DNA from: Inia geoffrensis
Taxonomy: Eukaryota; Chordata; Mammalia; Artiodactyla; Iniidae
NCBI GenBank assembly: GCA_036417435.1
Contig: CM070899.1
Location: forward strand, 153,703,494-153,767,493
DNA length: 64,000 nt
Reading direction: 5' to 3'
The position numbers and the translations under genes are program-made. How positions within the stretch are numbered: position 1 is the first letter of the stretch; the number at the start of each line of letters is the position of its first letter. Below the pieces are notes generated by a model. It had not been told where the DNA came from, did not search any database, and worked only from the letters and a program-made list of their open reading frames with translations. Positions 44,300-54,790 of the stretch are shown here, piece after piece.

Positions 44300-46090
44300 T
44301 AATAGCTTCTTAGTTCCAAAAGCACTTGCAAAGAAAAACACTGGGGGGCACAGGGTATGGAGGTACTTCATAACTGGAATCCCATGAGTGTGTGTGTCTA
44401 TGCCATGTGTCATAGGCTGCTCTTTGAATTTGTCCTTTACTTGGTCACTTTTTCCCTCAAATACTAGTTTTCCCGTGACTTTTTCCCTCAAAGGATAAAA
44501 AGTATGAAATATAAGCAAGCTCTTGCATCTTACACTTAGAAGTGTTCAATTCAAGCGTTATGTATATTTATCGGTACATTTATAGTGTACCGATAAACCC
44601 CATCAAATCTTGGCTAATTCAATAATATAGAACCTATCAGGGCACAGAAAGAACGAACACCTGCTTCTTTTTGTTACACATACGATTCAAATACTGAATC
44701 TGAAGAAAAACATTTAATCATTTTGGCTCTCCTTTACATTCCCATGTTGATAAACTTACTAAAATATTCCTGTGTAATTGAGTGTGGTCCTGTTATTTCA
44801 AGTCAAGTATAAAATCTCAGAACCAGCCATCCAGGCCAAAAAGGCAATCAGAAAGAGGATTTCTTCCTCATCTCCCTAACCCCAATAACTACGAAGCCAA
44901 TTTTACATGATTCCAAACACTGAATAGTGATGACAAATGCTAAGCCCAGTTTCTTCGTAATCCTTTCTGGTGTGGCGTACGTTGTAGAATTCAGGTGTGG
45001 AAGCCAACATGGATCCTCCAAACCAAATTGCCTGTGACTGCATTTTGGGTGTAATGACTTGTACATTGATAGGTTTTCGTGTCAATCTACCACCACTCAG
45101 TTCCTCACTTAATTTCAGCCTGGCATCTATAGTTCTTTTCAAATCTCTTTGCAAGTGATGTCCGATGTCCCTGAACATAGTTGAGCCTCCAGAGAGGACA
45201 ATATTCTTGTAGAGAGGACGTCTGACATCAGTAGGACAGTTGTGAATTACTTTATCTACAGCTTCTGCGATAGGTTGAGTAAAACCTGGATTAGCAAACT
45301 CTAGATGAAAAAATTTCAGGTCCCAAGAATTTCTCAATAACGAACACTAATGGAAGATTCTTTCTTTGAGATAGCACTGATTCCAGTATACTGTTTAATC
45401 CACTTTGCTCCATCTGTGTCATACTTGTTAAATTCTTTCACTAAATCTGGGCAGGCATAACTATAGTTTAAAGTTTAAAGTTTCCTTTAAAGTTTCCAAA
45501 GATTGCTCTGAAGGATTCTTATTTCTCCATCTCTCAGCAGTTGCTGAATAAAATATGTTCTTTTTCATCCTGTGTTTGGAATGTGCATAACACAGCTGCC
45601 AGTCACATACCCTCCAGCCACAGGGGTGGCATGGGTGACACTGTTTCCACTGTCTATTATTGTACCAATCAACAGATTGTTTTCCTACTTGTCTTGAGGT
45701 CCAGGATGCAGCTAAGGCAAGAATGGCCTGTGCAGAAATGTACGAGCCTAGAACATTATTGCAGCAGTATATTCCCTGTTTTCTGGAGTATTCAGTGGAG
45801 GTTCAGTCAAAAAAAATGGTCTTCAGGTTCTGCTCTTAAATATTTAAAAATCATTTGATCCATAAACCTTTTCATCAAGTCCCATTCCTCAACAATGCCA
45901 TGGCGGATTGGCCACTTTGTTGCATATGAAGGTTTTTCTGTTGCTTCATCAGCAATGAAGAAGTCTAGGTCATCAACACCTTTCACCACCCTCCTTTCAG
46001 CTTTCTCATCCTTTTTTTTTTTTTTGCTGACTCCTTAATAGCAATACCCTGTACCATGGTCCAGCACACAGGCCAGCAGCCGTCCACCAT
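44300..46090 (-). pseudogene. ACTR3: Processed pseudogene of ACTR3 (Arp3)
   Basis: An intronless antisense copy of ACTR3, the ATP-binding actin-related subunit of the Arp2/3 complex that nucleates branched actin. Nearly the whole coding sequence is traceable. The N-terminal codons start at 46090. [18 protein letters not shown] and [18 protein letters not shown] are at 45985-45860, and [20 protein letters not shown] and [16 protein letters not shown] are in a 144-codon open segment (45337-44903). 3'-UTR-like sequence continues to at least 44300. Breaks: about 18 codons lost after residue 16, a run of 14 A within codons 38-40 (46012-46025), frameshifts in the middle (45340-45800), and many substitutions. 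The peptide is closer to ACTR3 than to ACTR3B by recall. It lies opposite to SH3GL3 transcription. Confidence 0.93.
44567..44597. repeat. Perfect 12-bp inverted repeat, 7-nt loop
   Basis: tttatcggtaca (44567-44578), loop tttatag, then tgtaccgataaa (44586-44597), complementary over all 12 bp. It lies in the 3'-UTR-like part of the ACTR3 retrocopy. Confidence 0.97.
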
Positions 46091-46604
46091 CTTCCTTGTC
46101 ACCTGCTGCTGCACCTGTCTGTTTGGTGCTGACTGGGGCCAGGGTTGAGCAGTGGGAGATAGAAGCTATTTGACCATCCACAGCTGGCCGCTCTGTTTGT
46201 CATGGGGTGAGGGATGGAGATGGGAAGCAGAAGCAGAGGCAGGCTTGGTCAGTGGCTACCACTTCTACAACCCAGGCAGGTAGGCTGTCCTGGAAGTCTT
46301 TAGAAGTGCTTGTTGAGTGGCTGAATGACTGTTTATGCTTACATTCTTTTCTCATGAATTCAAGCTTACAACTTTTATAGAAATTGGAGGTTTCCAGACT
46401 CCTAATAGCTGAATCATTGGGGTGTTGCACCAAAATTAAAATATTCTTTTATTGTATTAGTTTGATGTTTGCCTCTGGCCTCTACTTTGTTTTGAGCTTT
46501 GACTTTCATAAATTAGGAGTTGGGACTTCTTCACATCCAGGAAATGTTTTCTTCATATCCAGGAAAAATGTTTTTTAGTCAATCAACTAATCATTCCGTG
46601 AGTA
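46091..46604. other. Unassigned intronic DNA
   Basis: Directly upstream of the pseudogene start codon; the first part may be retrocopy 5' UTR. No gene seen. Confidence 0.4.
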
Positions 46605-46715
46605 TAATCATAATGCTAATTAGCTGCATTTGGTAGAAGTGCTGGGTACTGTGCAAAGTATTTTTAGAGACAGCATCTCATTTCATCTCCTTGATACCTC
46701 TACCAAGAAGGTACT

Positions 46716-46745
46716 AACCTATAATGGAAAAGAATCTGAAAAAGA

Positions 46746-46779
<34 letters not shown>

Positions 46780-46863
46780 CTGTATCACTTTGCTGTACAC
46801 CTGAAGCTAACACAACATTGTAAATTAACTATATCTCAATTAAAAAAATGATTATTGGAAAAA
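46716..46863 (+). mobile_element. L1 3' terminal fragment inserted in MIR
   Basis: 'ataatggaaaagaatctgaa', a CA microsatellite, 'atcactttgctgtacacctg', 'aacattgtaaattaactata' and a short A tail. The TSD is aagaaggtact at 46705-46715 and aagaaggtgct at 46864-46874 (one mismatch). Confidence 0.88.
46748..46778. repeat. (CA)n microsatellite inside the L1 tail
   Basis: About 15 CA units. Confidence 0.95.
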
Positions 46864-47164
46864 AAGAAGGTGCTAGTCTTATTTCTCCTTTTACAAGGGA
46901 GGAAATTAGCCTTGGCAAGGTTAAGTAAAACTTGCTCAAGGTCATACAGCTGGCAAGTGGTCTTGTAAGGACTCAAGGACAGGCCTTGAGTGATTCCAAG
47001 ACAAACGCAGTACAGTACTTGTCACCATTGCATGAGATAAATCCGGTGCTACCCTCCAGTCTCTTCCTCATGATTTTCAATCTTGGAATAAATCCAAGGT
47101 GTCTTTATCATTCATTTGAACCATATGTCACCTATTTAGCCTATATTAAATAGAAGCTCTAAAT

Positions 47165-47499
47165 CAGGAGTTGGCAAACTGGCCTGTGGGTCAAATATAA
47201 CCCATTACCTATTTTCTTTTTTTTTTTTTGTACAACCTGTGAGCTAAGAATGATTTTTACATTTTTTAATGGCTGAAAAAAATCAAAAGAATTCTGTTTT
47301 GTGACACCTAATAATTACATATGATTAAAATTTCAGTGTCCATAAATAAAGTTTTATTGGAACACGCACCAGGCTCATTTTCGTGCATGCTGTCTATGGA
47401 GTAAAGCAGAATTGAATAGTTATGACAAAAGACAACATAGAGCACAAAGCCTGTAATATTGCTCTCTGGGCCTTTACAGAAAACATTTGCCAACCTCTG
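47165..47499. mobile_element. hAT-Charlie-type DNA transposon
   Basis: The ends are inverted: left caggagttggcaaact, and the right end read backwards cagaggttggcaaatg. The interior 'aaataaagttttattggaac' and 'gtctatggagtaaagcagaa' is typical of a common mammalian Charlie family. The 8-bp flanks (ctctaaat and ctctgagc) match only partly. Confidence 0.8.
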
Positions 47500-49022
47500 C
47501 TCTGAGCTGTAAGTCTAGGGAATTTACGTATGCTGGTGTGCACCATTTCTGCAGCCCTGGACAGAACACTAAAAACGTTTTGTCTGCATCTGCAATTGGG
47601 TTGTATGTTTTTTGGAGGATCTCCAATCACTTAACAATTCTGATTCATCCTGGTGACCTGGGAAGGGACTCGCCGTGGAATACATTCTTACTTTGTAAGT
47701 CAGGAGACCTGCATACCCCAAAGTCACTTCTGGTAATGCCTCACCGTCTGGCACACACCAACGGACTCCTCTATCCAGAGTTTACAGTGCTGGCGAGGAA
47801 TGGCCTTGATGTGTTTACTCCGATGGGGACATAGTGTTTTCTGTTTACAGGTTGTTAGGCATTCTGCCATGTGCCGCATTGCAATTCCTCACCAGGGAAA
47901 CAGTGCTTACTCCCCTCGCTGGGTTCCCTCCACTCCCATCATCATTCCCTTCTTGTTTTAATTATTCCGACTTTATTTTGCCTTCTCCTTTGCTTCATTT
48001 TGAAAGAGTCCCAATTTGCTTTTCTTGCCAGTTCTCTACTTGCTTTTCCCAGGGCTCAAAAATGATTCTTGAGGGTGATGTCATTTTCATGTTTATCTTT
48101 CCTCTCTAGCATGACTTTGATTAAATATGTATATTTTAATTGGTGAGCCGTGTTCTAAGGGAGTTGATCGTTGCAAGGTCCATGGCCAATTTCAGCCACA
48201 GTTAACCTGAGTCGATTTGTACAATAGTAGTGGAATGTTTTGGCTCCTATTACAGCAGGAGTGGATCATATATGTTGTGTAGGCTTTTCAGAAACTTCAT
48301 GCAGAAATTATGTGAAGCAGATGGTACCCTTTTGAGTTGCCAAACATGCATATTTTAAAGAAATGTGGTGTATCTATTCTCCTTGGTACATTTAGATGGG
48401 GGTTCTTTGGGAATGGAAATCAGCTGAAATTGCCATAATTGAAAAATTCTAGGAAGCTTATCATCAAAATAAGGAGTGTAATATCAGAAGACCAGTGTGG
48501 ATTAAGGAACAAATATTATTGGATTTATTTAATTTACTTCTCCAAGGACGAAAAGCCCTGTAGTCTCCATGATATGTCTTTTCTTTGATAAGGCTATTGA
48601 TTCGTTCATTGAGATCTCTTGAGGGCATTTGGGGCAGTGAGAAAAGGTGGGTACGAGGCAGGGGAGATTGCATGGGACCAGAGAGCGAGGGCCCAGCCAT
48701 TTAGCCGAAAGCTAATGGGATGGGGTGATGTCACTCTGAGAAGACAGGACCTGGGACAACTTGCAGGTTAAGGAAGGGACAGAGCCTTGGGAGGACTGCT
48801 GCTGGGTTTCTTCTGAGCAGGTAGGAGATCTCGATCAGTCGTAGTTACCTCTAAGCATTGACCAAGCAGGGTTTGCAGAGGAGGAAGCTGGGTCTCTCTG
48901 CAGGTAAGATGAAGAGCATGATGGAATCCAGGAGCCCCACCCAGGTAGGAAGGAGAATATAGCCGGCTTGGCTCTCTGCACTGGCACTTGCTGGGGACAT
49001 GCTTCTTTTTTTTTAAAAAAAG
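47500..49022. other. Unassigned intronic DNA
   Basis: No repeat or gene recognised. The 115-codon frame at 47487-47834 is crossed by antisense frames and lacks a domain. Confidence 0.4.
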
Positions 49023-49030
49023 ACCTGAGT

Positions 49031-49247
49031 GGGGCTTCCCTGGTGGCGCAGTGGTTGAGAGTCTGCCTGCCGATGCAGGGGACACGGGTTCGTGCCCCGG
49101 TCCGGGAAGATCCCACATGCCGTGGAGCGGCTGGGCCCGTGAGCCATGGCCGCTGAGCCTGCACGTCTGGCGCCTGTGCTCCGCAACGGGAGAGGCCACA
49201 GCAGCGAGAGGCCCGCGTACGGCAAAAAACAAACAAACAAACAAAAA
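49031..49247 (+). mobile_element. CHR-type SINE, sense
   Basis: Full-length two-module form ending in a CAAA-repeat tail (caaacaaacaaacaaaaaa). The TSD acctgagt is at 49023-49030 and 49248-49255. Confidence 0.94.
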
Positions 49248-49261
49248 ACCTGAGTATTTTT

Positions 49262-49557
49262 CTTTTTTTTAAAGTTTATTTATTTATTTATTTTTGGCTG
49301 CATTGGGTCTTCGTTGCTGTGTGCGGGCTTTCTCTAATTGTAATGAGCACAGCCTACTCTTTGTTGCAGTGCGCGGGCTTCTCATTGCGGTGGCTTCTCG
49401 TTGCGGAGCACAGGCTCTAGGCGTGCAGGCTTCAGTAGTTGTGGCACACGGGCTTAGTTTGCTCCGCGGCCTGTGGGACCCTCCTGGACCAGGGCTCGAA
49501 CCCATGTCCCCTGCATTGGCAGGTGGATGCTTAACCACTGCGCCACCAGGGAAGTCC
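49262..49557 (-). mobile_element. Long CHR-type SINE, antisense
   Basis: On the minus strand: 'gggacttccctggtggcgca', B box 'gggttcgagccctgg', repeated modules and a TAAATAAATAAATAAAC tail. It lies back to back with the SINE at 49031, only 14 bp away. TSDs are not clear. Confidence 0.9.
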
Positions 49558-49635
49558 CTGGGGAAATGCTTCTTAGTGCCTCAGTCTTCTTACCTGTGTA
49601 ATGGAGATAACTCTTCCTAGGGCTAATGTATTTAT

Positions 49636-49999
49636 TTATTATTGTTTTTAACATCTTTATTGGAGTATAATTGCTTTACAATGTTGTGTTAGTTTCTGCT
49701 GTATAACAAAGTGAATCAGCTATATGTATACATATATCCCCATATCCCCTCCCTCTCGAGCCTCCCTCCCACTCTCCCTATCCCACCTCTCGAGGTGGTC
49801 ACAAAGCATCGAGCTGATCTCTCTTTGCCATGCAGCAGCTTCCCACTAGCCATACATTTTTCATTTGGTAGTGTATATATGTTAGTGCTACTCTCTCACT
49901 TCGTCCCAGCTTACCTTTCCCCCCCACCCCCGTGTCCTCAAGTCCATTCTCTCCTCTGTGTCTTTATTCCTGTCCTGCCCCTAGGTTCATCAGAACCAT
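49636..49999 (-). mobile_element. 5'-truncated L1 3' UTR with perfect 16-bp TSD
   Basis: On the minus strand it ends with 'attatactccaataaagatg' and an A-rich tail. The inner part has 'gctagtgggaagctgctgca'. The TSD gggctaatgtatttat is perfect at 49620-49635 and 50000-50015. About 364 bp. Confidence 0.96.
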
Positions 50000-50149
50000 G
50001 GGCTAATGTATTTATGAAGCTTACATAGTATCTGGCTCAATACTAACTTGGAGGGTTGTGGTGAGGATAAGAAGTTACGTATCTAAAGTGATTTGCACAT
50101 AATATGGTTCAATAAATGGTGATTTTATTATAATAATCATTTAGAAGGG

Positions 50150-50405
50150 AGTTGTGTTACCTGTTGGTGAAGAGTTTGGGTTCAGAGTCAGGGAGACCTG
50201 GTTGGAGTCCCAGTGCAGCCGTGTAGTAGTGGTGTAATTGTAGTCAAGCCCCTTCCCTTCTGTAAACCTCAGTTTCCTCTTCTGTACAATGGGGAGAAAA
50301 ACAGCTCCAACATGGTGGACTCAGAGGATTAAATGAGCTAATGCATTTGAAGTACTTAGCACAGGGCTCGGCATGTAATAAACATGCAATAAACACTAGC
50401 TGTTA
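50150..50405 (+). mobile_element. MIR, nearly complete
   Basis: 'ttcagagtcagggagacctg', 'ttcccttctgtaaacctcag', 'tttcctcttctgtacaatgg', 'gaggattaaatgagctaatg', 'agcacagggctcggcatgta' follow MIR from head to tail. Confidence 0.9.
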
Positions 50406-50880
50406 CATTTTTCCGCTGGCCTCCTGCCTGGGACAGAAAATCAAACTCTGCTCCTTAAAGCAGAATTTGGCCAAGCTTCACCCTCAAAAGGTCTGTATGT
50501 GAGAGTCCACTATTGGGTCCCTGGGGAGCAGAAGGCCTGCTTGGGTGATGACTTAGGTCTTTCAATTCTCCCTCAACCCCTCCACAATGCTATATGTTTC
50601 CATACTGCATACATTAAGGTCTGCACTTAGTAATTTATGGTTCAAGGGCTGGGTGCGTATTTTCAGGATCCTTCAAAGATGAGCACATTTGGGATCAACA
50701 CTGAAGGAACACCCTTGCTGCTTCATTTACAGTGGAGGTAGCATATTCTGGTGGTTAGAGTGTTTGGGGGTGGGGGGTAGTGTAGCTGGACTGTGTATAT
50801 TGTTTCCTTGGTTTGAAGGTTCCCATAAGCAGACTTCGAAACAGGGATTTGTGGGGAGGCAGCTTTTTGGTAGTTGTTGG
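50406..50880. other. Unassigned intronic DNA
   Basis: No gene or named repeat recognised. Confidence 0.4.
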
Positions 50881-50882
50881 GG

Positions 50883-51018
50883 TTTTTTTTTTTTTTGTAA
50901 CATCTTTATTGGAGTATAATTGCTTTTTTTTTACATCTTTATTGGAGTATAATTACTTTTTTTTACATCTTTATTGGAGTATAACAAAGTGAATCAGTTA
51001 TACATATACATCTCAGAG
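50883..51018 (-). mobile_element. L1 tail with a triplicated 3' end
   Basis: The L1 3' terminus (+ strand: acatctttattggagtataa) occurs three times in tandem, starting at 50900, 50933 and 50965, each unit followed by a T run. The last unit joins directly to more internal L1 sequence (caaagtgaatcagttata), skipping about 35 bp found in the copy at 49636-49999. Confidence 0.9.
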
Positions 51019-51127
51019 ACAGCGTGGAAGCCACGTCAGAGTTATGCCAACCAGAGGCAGGAGGCTGGGGCGTTTATCTACCAACTGCCCTGCCAGCATT
51101 GGCTGAGGGCTGCTCCTGGGAGCATTT

Positions 51128-51282
51128 GATAGCCACTAGCTACACGTGGCTATTGAGCATTTGAAATGTGGCTAATGCGACTGTGATAGAATTCTAAAAT
51201 GTTATTTAATTTTAATTCATTAAAATTAAAATTTAAATGGCCATATGTAGCTAGTGGGTATGGATTGGATAGCGCAGCCACC
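51128..51282. mobile_element. hAT-Charlie-type fragment
   Basis: 'gccactagctacacgtggct', 'gagcatttgaaatgtggcta', and 'ggattggatagcgcag' belong to the same short hAT family as 11800-12003, here in a shorter copy. Confidence 0.7.
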
Positions 51283-51289
51283 ATGAAGT

Positions 51290-51375
51290 TAGACACCAAG
51301 TGTGTTTTGTTTGCTGCTGTGTTCCCAGCCCCAGATTCACGTAACAGGCACTTAATGTTTGTGGAAATAATGAAT
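51290..51375 (+). mobile_element. L2 3' terminal fragment
   Basis: 'tgtgttttgtttgctgctgt', 'gttcccagccccagattcac' and 'ggcacttaatgtttgtggaa' resemble the last part of L2. Confidence 0.55.
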
Positions 51376-51689
51376 GTAACTGGAAGAAATCTCTGGCAGG
51401 GTTTTCTTTAATTGCTTTGCAATGGTTCCTTTCCTCTTTGTGTGTCTTCCCAAGTTTAGGCAAAGCACTCTACCACCTTCATTAGTAACTACCACAAGTG
51501 CTCTTTTCGGGGCACCTGTGGGACTTCCACCCTGGCCCTTTATTTATCCCATTGTGTGTGCCAGTCTGACCAGTGAGTGAGGGATCCATCCATCCTTGCT
51601 TCAGGCATTCTTGCCTGCTTTATGTTTTTCAGAAATTTCTCAAAGCTGCTGCCAGGTACATTGGAGTTGCCCCAATTTGCAAAGCGGAT

Positions 51690-52560
51690 CTAGATGATTC
51701 CAAATTTTATAGTCCTTTGGTTATTCCAGTTGTTCCAGCACCATTTGTTGAAGAGATTATCTTTGCTCCATTGTACTGCCTTCGCTCCTTTGTCAAAGAT
51801 CACTTGACCATGTTTATGGGAGTCTACTTGTGAGCTCTCTGTTCTGCTCCATTGATCTATTTGTGTATTCTTTCACCAATAACCTGCTGTCTTATTTAAC
51901 TGTAGCTTTATAGTAAGCCTTACAGTCTGATAACCTCAGTCCTCCAACTTTGTTCTTCAGTATCAATCTTGGCTATTCTGTGTCTTTTGCCTCTCCATGT
52001 AAAACTTTAGAATCAGTTTGTCAATATCTACAAAATAACTTGCTGGGATTTTGATTGGGAGTTTTTTTTACCTTTATTATGAAAAAATTTAAACATATAG
52101 AAAACTAAAGAGAAAAATACAGTTAATATCCCGACCCCATCACCTGCATCTCACAATTGTTAACATTTTGCCACCTTTGCTTCATCTTCCTTTTTTCCTG
52201 AAATACTTTAACAGACATCATAACATTTCGTTCCCAAATACTTCAGTGTGCACATCTGAAAAATAAAGGCATTTTTCTCCTTAACTATGCTACCATTATC
52301 ACACCTAACAATGATTCTTTATATCATTCAATGCCCAGCCTATATGCAAACTTTCCTAATTATTCCTAAATGTCTTTGGGAAAGAGAGACCTCTGGACTC
52401 TTCTTCATTTTATAAGGATATCAATCCTTATCCATCCTCCTTACCTAAATGTAATTACCTCCCAAAGACCCCACCAACAAATAACCGTCACATTGGGAGT
52501 TGGTGCATCAACGTATGGATGTTGGAGCTGAGGAGACACAAACATTCAGGACACAACAAT
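51690..52560 (-). mobile_element. Old L1M fragment, antisense
   Basis: 51690-52060 reads on the minus strand as late ORF2 (complement of 'ccagcaccatttgttgaaga', 'ctgctccattgatctatttg'). 52065-52390 resembles the L1ME/HAL1 3' region ('cacaattgttaacattttgc'). The two parts may be one element or two. 52390-52560 is uncertain. Confidence 0.65.
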
Positions 52561-54649
52561 ACTGTGTACAGATATTTGAGTACCTTTTCAGTTCTTTTGG
52601 GTATATACCTATGAGTGGAATTGCTTGGTCATTTTAAAATCTCTTATAATCTAGAAGAGTTCCCTTCACCTGATTTTTTTCTTTTTGTTCTTTTTTCTCT
52701 CATGACATCAGTTTGTTGAAATGACCAGGCTAGCTGTCCCACCTTTGGGCTGTGTCTAATCATGTCCTCATGCTGTTTTTCAGCACATTCCTCTCGGCCT
52801 CGAATTTCCTATAATTGGGATATGATGTTTTAATTTTCTCTGTGGTCTCTTCTTTCCTCAGTTCATTCTGTTGGATACATTTGCCTCCTCTATTTTGTAC
52901 TTGGCCTATTTTGGAGGAAGGTGCCCTCATTTCCTATCACAGACCCAAAGCAGTTTTTACTCTTCCCTGCAGTAAAGTTATGTGCAAGAAGGTCTTTGCT
53001 CTTATTCCTTGAGGAACCATTTTTGTTCTCCTATGCTCCAAATTCTGGTCATAGGCCTCAGACTGTTGTGTTTCTGTTTACTTACCCATGAGTAAGCCTA
53101 GTGTTGGCTCCTGGACCTGATACACTGTTCACTCACAGGGCCCTCCCTGACCTCATCGACTGAGGCCAGCGGCTGAGCCGATGTCTCCAATGGGACAGTT
53201 CTGGTCTCTCACACATCTCGGGCAGCTGTTTTTGGCTGACATAGCTTCTTCTCCCCCAGCCATCCATTTTCTGACAAGTGATAAAATGGACATTGGCCCT
53301 GCAGGGCCTGAGGCCACCTCTGATCAAACTTTCATTGCATGAAAATGTATACCTGCCTGCAGACACTATTCCAAGGTCACCCAGGAATGCAGTGGGTCTG
53401 GTCATCTCTGCACCTTGCTGGGTTGCTCCCTAGAAGCTGTTGCTTCAGGATGGATGAGGCAAGAAGTTATTGATGAGACGTAGGGACTCGACTTCTTCAG
53501 AAAGGGGTTCCCAACAGTGTCAGGCTGGTTATGTGCTTTGGATTGAATCCCTTAGAGTTTGGTGGAGGAGCAGGCAGTGGAGTTAGGGTATTGATGAGGT
53601 CACTGCTAGCCTATATGGTGCTCTTTGTGAATTAGAAAAAGGCACCTTTTCCTCAAGACCCTGACTTCCATGTGTGGGAACACCGTGGCGTTCTACATAC
53701 TGAATTTGCTAGAGCCGGTCATGGAATTGCTACTTACTAGAAGACTGTATGGTAAGCACACAAATCTACAGTGTCTGTATGGAAAGGGTGTGTTCTCTGA
53801 ACGATATACTCAGCTTCACACTGCAGCCACTTCTGGTTTGGGGGCTGATGTTCACTTGTCAGTGACTATATACCTGAATTCCTTCCCATCAGTGGAAAAT
53901 CCTTCTGATTTTGGTATATGGTAAATGCACTCTTATCTTGTCCAGACCTGTTGCTATTTTTAGTTTTCATGGGGACTTTAGTGAGCATCTAGGCACTGTT
54001 AGTTGTCTGCCTCCCCTGACCCAGAAGACTGAAGTTGACTTTCTGACAAAGATCCTGGCCAGTTCTCAAGCTATAATGCTGTGCACCGGGGTTGAATGCG
54101 GTGCCCTGAGAGTCCAGCATGGCTTGTGCTAGTGGATGGGATGCCTTGTAAAGAGCTGGTATGTTTCATGGCTTAACGGAATGCTTGGTTTCTTCTGATG
54201 GCATTCTCCAGGCAGGTGTTATATCTTGTATGACTCCCAGGAAATGAGGCTGGCTTCTGAGTGTGACTCTAGGAATCAGAATTATTGGTCTACTTTCCCT
54301 GATTATGATGATAAATACCTACTTGAGAAGAAAATTCCAGCATCACAGTAAAGCTAAGGGAAAAAGGCTAAAACCACTTAGTTTCCATTATCCAGGGTCA
54401 ACTACCATTACTTCCATTTCTCCACCCCTTTTTCCACTTTCATCCAGTTTGCTTTTCCAGGATGTTTACTGCTTCCTTTGATGGGGATGAAGACTCTCCC
54501 TCTGCCCCCGTAGTAGTAGCTGTTCTATTACTCAGTCCTTAGCCAGTGTTTGATAGCCTAGGGGCAACTTTATGTATTTGCAAACTGCATTATTCTTCCG
54601 GTAACTACAAACACAAGCTTCCTTTCATATTGAATGGTCCAGTAACCCT
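52561..54649. other. Unassigned intronic DNA
   Basis: No gene recognised. 53130-54130 is unique-looking, with several frames of 70-90 codons that lack domains. 52560-52640 resembles L1 ('gggtatatacctatgagtgg'). Confidence 0.4.
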
Positions 54650-54790
54650 GGGGCACAACAGTTTTAGATTTCAATCTGCCACCGCTTGGTGATCTTGGGA
54701 AAGTCACTTAACCCCTCTGGGCCTCCACTTCTATTTAAAATGAAGAGGCTGAACCAGCGTGCCCTTTCCAGGTGAAATCAAGCAGGGGAA
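54650..54790 (+). mobile_element. MIR fragment
   Basis: 'cttggtgatcttgggaaagt', 'cacttaacccctctgggcct' and 'aaaatgaagaggctgaacca' match the MIR core. Confidence 0.75.

Larger units (their letters stand above)
46605..47000 (-). mobile_element. MIR, antisense, interrupted by an L1 tail
   Basis: The left part 'gtgctgggtactgtgcaaag' and the right part 'caaggtcatacagctggcaa' follow the reverse complement of MIR. The L1 piece at 46716-46863 sits between them. Confidence 0.78.

Noticed and set aside
44903..45337. Possible live actin-related gene on the minus strand
   Set aside because: Upstream coding sequence is broken by a deletion, an A14 run and frameshifts, and there are no introns. It is a processed pseudogene.
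49711..50028. 105-codon frame starting MNQLYVYIYP
   Set aside because: Lies almost entirely within the antisense L1 3' UTR insertion at 49636-49999. A similar frame appears wherever this UTR occurs (6440-6782).
50900..50985. CRISPR-like array (three spaced repeats)
   Set aside because: The units are the L1 3' end separated only by T runs, in a mammalian genome.
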